Origin: LMUY01 sp965199555
GTDB lineage: Bacteria; Pseudomonadota; Alphaproteobacteria; Acetobacterales; Acetobacteraceae
Assembly (NCBI GenBank): GCA_965199555.1
Contig: CBDASJ010000006.1
Location: 434,001-498,000, forward strand
DNA length: 64,000 bases
Reading direction: 5' to 3'
Shown: piece after piece, positions 16,027 through 24,015 of the stretch
Layout of the letters: each line of letters opens with the position of its first letter
Numbering within the stretch: position 1 is the stretch's first letter
The notes under the pieces: generated by a model
What the model saw: the letters and a program-made list of their open reading frames with translations, nothing else
Told to the model about the DNA's origin: nothing
The model's database searches: none
Made by a program: the position numbers and the translations under genes

Positions 16027-16602
16027 GCGGCGGAACAGAAGCAGCAAGTTGTCGGCGGGCATCGCCCCGATCAGCGGCGGGGCAAACCCCTGCGCCGCGG
16101 CAAGCGCCGCGACGTCCTCCACGCGGCGTAAGCCCCAACGCGGATCGCGGCCACGAAGGTCGGCATCAAAGGCGGCGTTGCCTGGTTCCATCGGCTGGCC
16201 GGCCCGGCGATATGGGCCATACAGCGCCAGCAACCCGCCTGGCCCAAGCACCCCGGCCGCCCCTGCCACTAGGCCTTGCGCCGCGCTCCACGGCGCGATG
16301 TGGATCATGTTGATGCACAACACCACGGCCGCCTGGTTGACCGGCCAATCCGGCGCACCCGCATCGAGGAACAGCGCCGGCCGCACGTTGGGCAACCCGG
16401 CCGTCCAGGCATCGATGCTAGCCCGACGTTCGGCCTCCGGGTCGGTCGGCTGCCATTGCAGGGCCGGCAGGGCGCTGGCGAAGTGGGCAAGGTGTTCGCC
16501 GCTGCCGCTCGCCACCTCCAGCACCAGGCCAGTGGTCGGCAGGTGCGGCCGAAGTGCCTGAAGGATCTGATCGCGGTTGCGCGCCACCGACGGCGCGTGC
16601 AT
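16018..16602 (-). CDS. DUF938 family SAM-dependent methyltransferase-like protein
   Basis: This 194-aa DUF938 protein has a class I methyltransferase fold: VLEVASGSGEHLAHFA is the SAM-binding motif I, QWQPTDPE is motif II, and CINMIHIAPW is the post-motif region typical of DUF938. No substrate is known for the family. The ATG at 16602 is the first codon of the conserved start MHAPSVARNRDQIL. It lies 38 bp after the SDR gene on the same strand and may be co-transcribed with it. Confidence 0.88.
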   Translation of the reverse strand: MHAPSVARNRDQILQALRPHLPTTGLVLEVASGSGEHLAHFASALPALQWQPTDPEAERRASIDAWTAGLPNVRPALFLDAGAPDWPVNQAAVVLCINMIHIAPWSAAQGLVAGAAGVLGPGGLLALYGPYRRAGQPMEPGNAAFDADLRGRDPRWGLRRVEDVAALAAAQGFAPPLIGAMPADNLLLLFRRSG

Positions 16603-16640
16603 CCGGCAATCCTCGGGCGTCTCCACTGGTGCGCGGCCGT

Positions 16641-17417
16641 CTACCCGATCGCCCGCACCACGCCGCCATCGACGCGCAAGGCGGCACCGGACGTGGCGGA
16701 GGCCTGCGGGGAGCAGACATAGACGACCATGTTGGCCACCTCCTGCACCGTGGCCAGACGGCCGATCAGCGAGGTGGGCCGAAACTCCTTGACGAACGCG
16801 CGGCCGGCTGCGTCCGTGTCGCCGCCGCCCAGCATGGCGGCCACGCCGTCCGATGCAGTCGGGCCGGGCAGCACGGCGTTCACCGTCACCCCGGTGTTTG
16901 CCACCGACTCGGCCAGGCCGCGGGAGACGGCGAGCTGCGCCGTCTTGGTCATGCCGTAATGGATCATCTCCTTCGGGATGTTCAGCCCCGACTCGCTGGA
17001 GATGAACACCACCCGGCCCCACCCCGCCGACACCATCGCCGGCAGATAGGCGCGGGACATCCGCACGCCGCTCATCACGTTGGTGTCGAAGAACCGTTGC
17101 CAGTCGGCATCCGGGATGTCGGCGAAGGCCTTGGGCTCGAAGATGCCCATGTTGTTGACCAGGATATCGGCCCGCGGCACGGCGGCGATGAAGCGGGCCA
17201 CGCCATCTGCCGTGGCAAGGTCGGCCGCAATCCCCGTCACCGCCGCGGCAGGCACCTCCGCTTGAATGGACGCCACGGCGGCCTGGACACGCGCCTCCGT
17301 ACGGCCGTTCAGCACCACGGCGGCGCCCGAGCCGGCCAGGCCTTTCGCGATGGCCAGGCCGATGCCACCGGTCGAGCCGGTGACCACGGCGGTGCGTCCG
17401 GACAAGTCGATCTTCAT
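16641..17417 (-). CDS. SDR family NAD(P)-dependent oxidoreductase
   Basis: This 258-aa classical short-chain dehydrogenase has a complete signature: TGSTGGIGLAIAKGLA binds the cofactor, NNMG follows, and the catalytic serine lies in VFISSESG with YGMTK (Y and K four residues apart). It resembles 3-oxoacyl-ACP reductase-type oxidoreductases, but no fatty-acid genes are next to it. I chose the ATG at 17417 because it starts exactly at MKIDLSGRTAVVTG. A longer in-frame start at 17450 exists. The neighbour downstream is the DUF938 gene. Confidence 0.9.
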   Translation of the reverse strand: MKIDLSGRTAVVTGSTGGIGLAIAKGLAGSGAAVVLNGRTEARVQAAVASIQAEVPAAAVTGIAADLATADGVARFIAAVPRADILVNNMGIFEPKAFADIPDADWQRFFDTNVMSGVRMSRAYLPAMVSAGWGRVVFISSESGLNIPKEMIHYGMTKTAQLAVSRGLAESVANTGVTVNAVLPGPTASDGVAAMLGGGDTDAAGRAFVKEFRPTSLIGRLATVQEVANMVVYVCSPQASATSGAALRVDGGVVRAIG

Positions 17418-17473
17418 GCGCGCAAACCCCAAAGCAGGTGTCGCGCGCATGTGGCGACCGGTGCCGCCGCTTG

Positions 17474-19073
17474 CTAGGCCGCCGCGCGGATGGCGCTGTT
17501 CTTCACGTCCTCGCTGGCGCCGTCCTGGAAGGTGGCGAAGTTCTTCTCGAACAGGCCGGCCAGGTGGCGGGCGGTGCGGTCGTACCCCGCCTTGTCGGCC
17601 CAGGCGAGACGGGGATTCAGCACCTCGTCTGGCAGCCCTGCCACGCCCGTGGGCATCATCAGGCCGAACACCGGGTCCTTCACGAACTTGGCCTGCGCCA
17701 GGCTGCCATCCAGCACGGCGTTCAGCAGGGCGCGGGTGTGCTGGATCGGCATGCGCTGGCCCTCGCCGTAGCCGCCGCCGGACCAGCCGGTGTTCACCAG
17801 CCAGCAATTCGAGCCATAGCGCTCGATCAGTTCGGCCAGCATCTTGCCGTACACGTCCGGCCGGCGCGGCAGGAACGGGGCGCCGAAGCAGGTGGAGAAG
17901 GTGGCCTGCGGCTCCCCGCCCATCCCCTTCTCCGTGCCGGCCACGCGCGCGGTGTAGCCGGACAGGAAGTGGTACATCGCCTGCCCGGCCGACAGCTTGG
18001 CGATCGGCGGCAGCACGCCGAACGCGTCGCAGGTGAGCATGACGACGTGCTTCGGCTGCGCGCCGCGGCCGGTGGAGCTGGCATTGGCCACGAACTCGAT
18101 GGGGTAGCAGGCGCGCGTGTTCGGCGTCGCCCGGCTGTCCGTCAGGTCCAGACGGCCGGCCTTGTCGGCCTGCACGTTCTCCAGCACCGTGCCGAAGCGG
18201 TGGGTCGCGTCCCAGATCACCGGCTCGGCCTTGTGGCTGAGGTCGATCACCTTGGCGTAACAGCCACCCTCGAAGTTGAACACGCCGTTCTCGCCCCAGC
18301 CATGCTCGTCATCGCCGATCAACGGGCGGGCTGGGATCTGAGGACAGCGTGGTCTTCCCGGTGCCGGACAGGCCGAAGAACAGCGCGACCTCTTCCTTGT
18401 CGTTCATGTTGGCGCTGCAATGCATGGGCAGCACGCCTTCCGCCGGCAGCTTCCAGTTCATCACGGTGAAGATCGACTTCTTGATCTCCCCCGCATACTC
18501 GGTGCCGGTGATGACGATCAGCTTGCGGTCGAAGGACAGGGCGATCGCGGTGGTGGTCCGCACCCCATCTTGCGCCGGGTTCGCCGGGTGGTGCGGCGCA
18601 TGCAGGATGACGTAATCGGGTTCGAAGCCCGCCAGATCGGCCTCCGGCGGGCGGATGAACATGTTGCGCGCGAACAGGGCGTGCCAGGCGGAGGAGGTCA
18701 CCAGCCGAACGCGAACCCGGTGCGCCGGGTCGGCGCCCGCGTACAGGTCTTGGGTGAACAGCTCCTGCTGCTCGCCCAGATACGCCGCGACGTGGCTGCG
18801 CAGCCCCTCGAACTTATCCTGCGGCAGCTTCTGGTTGATCTTGCCCCACCACACGTCGCCCGTGGTGGCCGGCTCGTCGACCACGAACTTGTCCTGCACC
18901 GAGCGGCCAGTGTGCACGCCCGTCATCGCCATCAGCGCGCCGTCCGCCGACAACCGGCCTTCGCCCCGGCGCATGGACGCCGCCACCAGCGCCGGCGGGG
19001 CGAGGTTGGCATGCACGGCATGGCTGCTCGACACGCCCGTGCCGGCGAGCGGCTGCTTCATCGATTGGCTCAC
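17474..19073 (-). pseudogene. pckA: ATP-dependent phosphoenolpyruvate carboxykinase, frameshifted by one base
   Basis: Two adjacent frames together encode an ATP-type PEP carboxykinase of about 532 aa, which converts oxaloacetate to PEP in gluconeogenesis. The first frame (19073 to about 18330) carries MTGVHTGRSVQDKFVV and the P-loop GLSGTGKTTLSSD; the second (from 18322 down to 17474) carries IGDDEHGWG and NFEGGCYAKVI. They meet at a GC-rich stretch (18324-18335). Removing one base restores the family sequence DPSRPLIGDDEHGW. So this is a 1-bp insertion in an otherwise intact gene: a recent mutation or a sequencing error. The GTG start follows a GAGGAG site. Confidence 0.92.
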
Positions 19074-19167
19074 AGGACGAACTCCTCAGACCGGTATTTT
19101 GCAACTTTTCTAACGGCCAGCCCGGGCAGCGTCCACCCTCAACTGGAATACCGACAGGCCGGCCGGG

Positions 19168-20973
19168 TCAGGTCTTTTGGCCGAACCGGGTGATCAGCTC
19201 GGCAATCGCGTCGGGCTCGGTTTGCGCCATCACCGTGGCGGCGAACGCTTCGCACTCGGCGATGTCGGCGGTCCGCACCGCCTGCTTCACGCGCGGCACC
19301 GCCGTCGCGTTCACCGACAGCGAACGCAGGCCGAGCCCCAGCAGCAGGGGGATGTTGCGCGGCGTGGCGGCCATCTCGCCGCACAAGGACACCGGGATGC
19401 CGGCGCGGCCAGCCTCGTGCACGGTCATGCGGATCAGGCGCAGCACCGCCGGATGCAGCGGGTTGTACAGCTCGGTGGCGTCGGCTTCGCCCCGGTCGGC
19501 CGCCAGGGCGTACATCGTCAGGTCGTTGCTGCCGATCGCGAAGAAATCGGCCACGCTGGCCAGGGCGTCGGCGCAGAGTGCCGCGGCCGGCACCTCCACC
19601 ATGGCGCCCAGCGGCGGCAACGGGTCGGGCAGGCGCACGCCGCGGGCGCGCAGGCGGTCGGCCACGGCGTGGTAGACCGCGCGCGATTGCCGCACCTCCG
19701 CCACGTTGGTGACCATGGGCAGCATGACGCGAACCGGACCGGCGGCGGCCGAACGCAGGATGGCGGCAAGCTGGGTTTCCAGCAGTGCTGGGTTGCGCAA
19801 CAGCATGCGGATGCCGCGCAGGCCAAGCGCCGGGTTGGCATCCGCCGCGTCCGGCACGGCGCCGGCGCTGGACAATGCCTCGATCTCCTTTTCGCCGCCC
19901 CAATCCAGCACGCGGATCGTGACGGGGTCACCGGCCATCGCTTCCACGGCGGCGGTGTAGATTTCCGCCTGAGCCGCTTCGCCGGGCAACTCGTCGCGAT
20001 TCATGAACAGGAACTCGCTGCGCAGCAGCCCGACGCCGTGGGCGCCGGATTGCGCGATCAGCGGCAGCTCGGCCGGGATCTCCAGGTTGGCTTGCAGCTC
20101 GACGTTGGTGCCGCACCGGGTGACCGCCGGCAGGCGGCGCAGCCGGCCCCAGCGCTGGCGCCGCCGGGCAAAGGCGAGCACGCCACGGCGGGCCTGGGTG
20201 ATCGTCGCCGGTGACGGGTCCAGGATGACCACGCCGGCCGACCCGTCCACCACCGCCGATCCACCCGACCGCATATGCGCCGTCAGCCCCATGGCGCCCA
20301 GCACGGTGGGGATGCCGAGCGCCCGCAGCATGATGGCGGTGTGCCCGTCGGCGCCGCCCTCCTCCGTCGCCACGCCGGACACCCGGGTGGGGTCGATCAG
20401 CGCGGCATCCGCCGGCGTCAGCCATTCGGCCACCAGGATCGCGCCGGGTGGCAGGTCGGTAAAGGAGCGGAACGGCGCCCGCGTCAGGTTGCGCACCAGC
20501 CGGCGCGCGATCTCCCGCACCTCGTCCGCCCGGCGCTGCCCGGCGGGCAGGTCGTCGCCATTGGCCGCCAGCAAGGCCGCGCAGATCGCCTCCGCCTCGT
20601 CCGTGACGGCCTGCTCGGCGGACCGCAGCCCTTCGGCGATGCGCTTGCGGCTGCCGCGCAGCAGCCGGGACGACCCCAGCATCTGGACGTAGGCGTCGAG
20701 CAACGGGGCGATCTCGCCCTGCGTGTCCTCCGGCAGCACATGCAGGCGGGCGCGCAGCTTGCCGAGCTGCTTGCGGGACGCGGCCACGGCGACGTCCAGC
20801 CGGACCCGCTCCGCCTCGATGTCGGCGGCGGCGATGCGGTGGCGGGTGATGACGGTGGGTGCCTCCACCGTGCCGAACATCGGGCCGATGGCGATGCCCG
20901 GGCCGACCGCCAGCCCATCGAGTCGCCGTTCGAACCCGCAGGGGGCGGCGAGCCCCTCCTCAATCCTGCTCAT
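19168..20973 (-). CDS. ptsI: PTS Enzyme I (phosphoenolpyruvate-protein phosphotransferase)
   Basis: This 601-aa Enzyme I takes phosphate from PEP and passes it to HPr. The phosphorylated histidine lies in GGADGHTAIMLRALGIP, near residue 211. The C-terminal PEP-binding domain has LLRSEFLFMNRD, the RVLDWGGEKE block, and the cysteine-containing CGEMAATP. The ATG at 20973 overlaps the ptsH stop by 14 bp, so it is translationally coupled. No sugar-specific EIIB/EIIC is nearby, which suggests a regulatory rather than sugar-uptake role. Confidence 0.94.
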   Translation of the reverse strand: MSRIEEGLAAPCGFERRLDGLAVGPGIAIGPMFGTVEAPTVITRHRIAAADIEAERVRLDVAVAASRKQLGKLRARLHVLPEDTQGEIAPLLDAYVQMLGSSRLLRGSRKRIAEGLRSAEQAVTDEAEAICAALLAANGDDLPAGQRRADEVREIARRLVRNLTRAPFRSFTDLPPGAILVAEWLTPADAALIDPTRVSGVATEEGGADGHTAIMLRALGIPTVLGAMGLTAHMRSGGSAVVDGSAGVVILDPSPATITQARRGVLAFARRRQRWGRLRRLPAVTRCGTNVELQANLEIPAELPLIAQSGAHGVGLLRSEFLFMNRDELPGEAAQAEIYTAAVEAMAGDPVTIRVLDWGGEKEIEALSSAGAVPDAADANPALGLRGIRMLLRNPALLETQLAAILRSAAAGPVRVMLPMVTNVAEVRQSRAVYHAVADRLRARGVRLPDPLPPLGAMVEVPAAALCADALASVADFFAIGSNDLTMYALAADRGEADATELYNPLHPAVLRLIRMTVHEAGRAGIPVSLCGEMAATPRNIPLLLGLGLRSLSVNATAVPRVKQAVRTADIAECEAFAATVMAQTEPDAIAELITRFGQKT

Positions 20974-21253
20974 GGAAGCCGGCCTCGACCAGCCCGACCA
21001 ACGCGGCCAGCGCCTCGGCCGCGTCAGCGCCTGTCGCACGCAGTTCCACCGTCGCCCCCTTGCCCGCGCCGAGCATCATGAGGCCCATGATCGACTGCGC
21101 CGACACCGACTGTCCATGCGCCTCGACCTCGATTTCGGCCGCGAACTGCTCGGCCGCTGTCACGAATTTGGCAGCGGCCCGCGCATGCAGCCCACGCCGG
21201 TTGCAGATGGTGGCCCGGGCGACCTGGGGGGGGGCGCCTTCGGTCACGGCCAT
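20960..21253 (-). CDS. ptsH: PTS phosphocarrier HPr
   Basis: The 97-aa HPr has the phosphorylated histidine at H23 (NRRGLHARAAAKFV) and the regulatory serine at S54 (SAQSIMGLMML), the target of HPr kinase. The fold is complete. It sits between EIIA-Man and ptsI in the operon. A run of nine C residues falls within codons 7-10 (APPQ), giving the N-terminus a slippage-prone tract. The extra N-terminal residues before ARATICNRRG are longer than in many HPr proteins. Confidence 0.94.
   Translation of the reverse strand: MAVTEGAPPQVARATICNRRGLHARAAAKFVTAAEQFAAEIEVEAHGQSVSAQSIMGLMMLGAGKGATVELRATGADAAEALAALVGLVEAGFHEQD
21226..21234. repeat. Nine-base G/C homopolymer inside ptsH
   Basis: Nine consecutive G (C on the coding strand) fall at codons 7-10 of ptsH. 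Long mononucleotide runs change length by replication slippage, and a one-base change here would put the rest of HPr out of frame. Sequencing errors are also common at such runs. Confidence 0.7.
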
Positions 21254-21260
21254 GGCCGCA

Positions 21261-21683
21261 TCAGCCGCGCGTGCCGTTCACCTTGCAGCCGTGCAGCACG
21301 TGGGATGCGGCGGCGATATATTTGCGCCCGGCGGCCTGCGCGCAGTCCACGCATTCCTCCAATGGCTGCCGCGCGCGCACCTTCGCCAGCTTGACCAGCA
21401 TGGGCAGGTTGACGCCGGCGATCACCTCCACACCGGGCCGGTCCATCAGCGAGATGGCCAGGTTGGACGGCGTGCCGCCGAACATGTCGGTCAGCAGAAC
21501 GACTCCGTCGCCCTTGTCGACCGAGCCGATGCTGGCCTGGATGTCGGCCCGCCGCAGTTCCATGTCGTCCTCCGGCCCGATGCACACGGTGGCGACGTTC
21601 TCCTGTGGGCCGACCACGTGTTCCAGCGCGAGCCGAAGCTCCTCCGCCAGACGGCCATGGGATACCAATACGAGGCCGATCAT
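21261..21683 (-). CDS. PTS EIIA, mannose family (regulatory)
   Basis: The 140-aa EIIA-Man domain protein has the phospho-accepting histidine at H9 (LVLVSHGRLAEEL) and the family motif VVLLTDMFGGTPSNLA. In alphaproteobacteria this single domain ends the phosphate relay EI-HPr-EIIA and controls other proteins instead of transporting sugar. It lies 8 bp before ptsH. No EIIB or EIIC of the mannose type is in the window, which agrees with a regulatory role. Confidence 0.93.
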   Translation of the reverse strand: MIGLVLVSHGRLAEELRLALEHVVGPQENVATVCIGPEDDMELRRADIQASIGSVDKGDGVVLLTDMFGGTPSNLAISLMDRPGVEVIAGVNLPMLVKLAKVRARQPLEECVDCAQAAGRKYIAAASHVLHGCKVNGTRG

Positions 21684-21692
21684 TTGTAAGGG

Positions 21693-22625
21693 TCAGGCCT
21701 CCTGCGCCTGAAGAAAGCCACTTTGTCCAGCGGTCGCGTGCGTCATGCCGGCCTTGAGCAGTTCCCGATGTGCAACGGTGACCTGCCAGGCACGCGAGTC
21801 AAGCCCACCCGAGCCGCCGCACAGGTCGCGCATATCGGCCGCCAACTTCTCGACAATGCGGACGGAGCGATGGCGCCCGCCGGTGCAGCCAATGGCGATG
21901 GTCACGTATTTCTTCCCTTCCTGCGCGAAGCGCGGCAGGAGCAGCCGTAGCATTGCGTGTATCTGGCCGTAGAAGGCGTCGAAATCCGGGTCCGCCTCGA
22001 CATAGGCGGCGACGTCGGCATCCATGCCGGTCCTGGGACGGAGATGGGGGTCGTAATGCGGGTTACGCAAGAACCGGGCGTCGAATACCAGGTCTGCTTC
22101 GCGGGGCAGCCCGTGCGGGTAACCGAACGACATCAATGACACGGTCACGCCGAGATAGTCCGACGCGAAATGGCTCTCCACCAGGCGCCGCAAGGCCGGC
22201 AGCGGCGTGTCCGAGGTGTCGATCATCAAGTCCGCCGCGTCCCGCAACGGCGCCGTCAGCAGCATCTCGGCCGCGATGCCGTCCACCACCCGGCTGCCCG
22301 GTGCCAACGGGTGGCGCCGCCGGGTTTCGGTGAAGCGGCGCAGCAGGGCGTCTTCGTCGGCGTAGGCGAACACCAGTTCCGGCCGCAACGCCTGGTTCAG
22401 CCGCAGCCGCTCCAGCGTGGACAGCACGGCGGCGGCATCGAAGCCGCGGCTGCGGGCGTCCAGCCCGATCGCCACCCGCCGCTCTCCCCGGCTGACCAGT
22501 TCCTCCGTCAGGGTCAAAGGCGGGTTGTCCACCGCCTCATAGCCCAGATCCTCCAGCACCCGCAGGATCGAGGATCGCCCGGCCCCGGATAGCCCGGTCA
22601 CCAGCACGACCCGGCGCGGCGTCAA
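21693..22625 (-). CDS. rapZ: RapZ family nucleotide-binding protein
   Basis: This 310-aa RapZ/YvcJ P-loop protein has the Walker A motif GLSGAGRSS at residues 11-19. The C-terminal half carries TIAIGCTGGRHRSVRI, typical of RapZ. In gammaproteobacteria RapZ is an adaptor that sends GlmZ RNA to RNase E; in alphaproteobacteria it is linked to the PTS relay but its target is less clear. Its start overlaps the hprK stop by 4 bp (ATGA). The last 11 residues are extra and not conserved. Confidence 0.93.
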   Translation of the reverse strand: MTPRRVVLVTGLSGAGRSSILRVLEDLGYEAVDNPPLTLTEELVSRGERRVAIGLDARSRGFDAAAVLSTLERLRLNQALRPELVFAYADEDALLRRFTETRRRHPLAPGSRVVDGIAAEMLLTAPLRDAADLMIDTSDTPLPALRRLVESHFASDYLGVTVSLMSFGYPHGLPREADLVFDARFLRNPHYDPHLRPRTGMDADVAAYVEADPDFDAFYGQIHAMLRLLLPRFAQEGKKYVTIAIGCTGGRHRSVRIVEKLAADMRDLCGGSGGLDSRAWQVTVAHRELLKAGMTHATAGQSGFLQAQEA

Positions 22626-23098
22626 GCGAACGCCCCCGCAAGCTGGCTGGTCCGGCCCAGCGCGCAGTCGAGCGCCAAGGCCACGCGCTGCGGCGCGGAG
22701 GCGGCGGCCGGATCGATGTGCACCAGCGGCCGGCCGGACAAGGCGTGGGTGGCCGGCGCAGGAAGCCGCTCGCCCGCGCCCAGTTCCACAGCCAAGGCGA
22801 TGCGGGCGGATGGCACATGCGGCAGCCGGACCACGCCCAGCCCGCGGACCTCCAGCAGCCCGGCCAGCGCCCGCGGCACGGAAGCGATGCCATCCGCAAG
22901 CTCCACCCGGTCATCCGCCACCAGGTCGAAGCCGCGGTCGAGAAGGCGCAAAAGAAGGTCTGACTTCCCCGATCCGGAAGGACCCAGCAGCAGCACGCCC
23001 TGCCCGTCCCGGGCGGCGCAGCTTGCGTGAATTTGCATCGAGTCCGGTTTGTGAGCCGCCGCGTGCAGGAAGGAAAGCATCTTCTGGGACACAACCAC
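22622..23098 (-). CDS. hprK: HPr kinase/phosphorylase, catalytic domain only
   Basis: The protein is at most 158 aa and lacks the N-terminal domain of Gram-positive HprK, as usual in alphaproteobacteria. It phosphorylates HPr on serine 54. The Walker A motif is GPSGSGKSD at 39-47, followed by FDLVADDRVEL. The GTG at 23098 gives a longer N-terminus than most; the ATG at 23038 (MQIHASCAARDG) also fits the family. It is the first gene of the hprK-rapZ-EIIA-ptsH-ptsI operon. A two-component gene pair that often precedes hprK is absent. Confidence 0.9.
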   Translation of the reverse strand: MVVSQKMLSFLHAAAHKPDSMQIHASCAARDGQGVLLLGPSGSGKSDLLLRLLDRGFDLVADDRVELADGIASVPRALAGLLEVRGLGVVRLPHVPSARIALAVELGAGERLPAPATHALSGRPLVHIDPAAASAPQRVALALDCALGRTSQLAGAFA

Positions 23099-23137
23099 AG
23101 GAATTTACACCATTTTCGCGCTGGAGCCGAGCAGCAA

Positions 23138-23151
23138 AGGTTTATTAACCT
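23138..23151. promoter_or_regulatory. AT-rich inverted repeat between hprK and the acetylation genes
   Basis: AGGTT-TATT-AACCT is a 5-bp inverted repeat with a 4-base spacer in the 213-bp divergent gap. The stretch 23100-23220 is AT-richer than its surroundings. It is the likely promoter/operator zone for both directions. I see no clear -35/-10 pair. Confidence 0.35.
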
Positions 23152-23311
23152 CGATCTGGCAATAGATTGGCGGCCGATATTACGGTGCTGCAGAAGGTTG
23201 GATTACAGTCGCACAAAGTGGTTGTAGGTACGTTGCTGGCCTTCCCGCCATGGCCTAGGTGTGATTTCGGTTGCGGTTGCATGTCTCCCTTCAAACGTTC
23301 GGGTGTGTCCA

Positions 23312-23962
23312 ATGGCCTCTCCTGTGCTTGCCGGCTTGACGATCCTGATGCTCGGCGACAGCCATTTCGCCACGCAGGGCTACCTTGTGACGACATTGCA
23401 GGACGCGCTGATCCAGCAGGGTGCCAAGGTCGTGACCGAGGCAGCGTGCGGCGCCCCGGCCAGCGTGTGGGCGGAGGCGGGCATCGCCCCCTGCGGCTCC
23501 GCCGAGCGGGTGCAATCCGGGCCGATCAAGAAGGACAACTCCAACCACGCCCACGTCCCCGCCTTCGAGTCGCTGTTGGAGAAGTACCACCCCAACCTGG
23601 TCGTGATTGGCTCTGGCGATACCATGGCGGGCTACGCGCAGGCGGCCCTGCCGACGCAGTGGATCGGCGAGCAGATCAAGGACATCACCCGCCGCATCCA
23701 GGCCGCCAACCTGCCTTGCGTCTGGATCGGGCCGGGCTGGGGCACCGAAGGCGGCCCATATTTCAAGAACTACGCCCGGGTGCGGGAGGTGAACGCCTTC
23801 CTTGCCAGCAACGTGGCGCCCTGCCGCTACATCGACAGCACGCAATTCGCCCAGCCCGGCGAATGGCCCACCTTCGACGGCCAGCACTACACCCTGCCCG
23901 CCTACCAGAAATGGGGTCTGGCGCTCGACCGCGCGATCGTCTCGCTCGTGCAACCGAAATAG
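23312..23962 (+). CDS. SGNH/GDSL-like hydrolase domain protein of the acetylation cassette
   Basis: This 216-aa SGNH-fold protein has block I as ILMLGDSHFATQG, a nucleophile-like serine in GDSH, and a later His (DGQHYTLPAY). It lies before the MBOAT gene. Such proteins move or remove acetyl groups on exopolysaccharide. No signal peptide is visible from any in-frame start, although partners of MBOAT enzymes normally act in the periplasm. I chose the ATG at 23312; a GTG at 23261 would add 17 residues but no signal sequence. Function by context only. Confidence 0.7.
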   Translation: MASPVLAGLTILMLGDSHFATQGYLVTTLQDALIQQGAKVVTEAACGAPASVWAEAGIAPCGSAERVQSGPIKKDNSNHAHVPAFESLLEKYHPNLVVIGSGDTMAGYAQAALPTQWIGEQIKDITRRIQAANLPCVWIGPGWGTEGGPYFKNYARVREVNAFLASNVAPCRYIDSTQFAQPGEWPTFDGQHYTLPAYQKWGLALDRAIVSLVQPK

Positions 23963-24015
23963 CCTCGCCGGCTGCGCGCGAGGACCCTCCGACCTCCTAG
24001 CTCGGGATCGCCGCC

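Noticed and set aside
18634..18648. GGGTTCGAAGCCC hairpin resembling a tRNA T arm
   Set aside because: It lies inside the pckA coding region and no other tRNA parts surround it.
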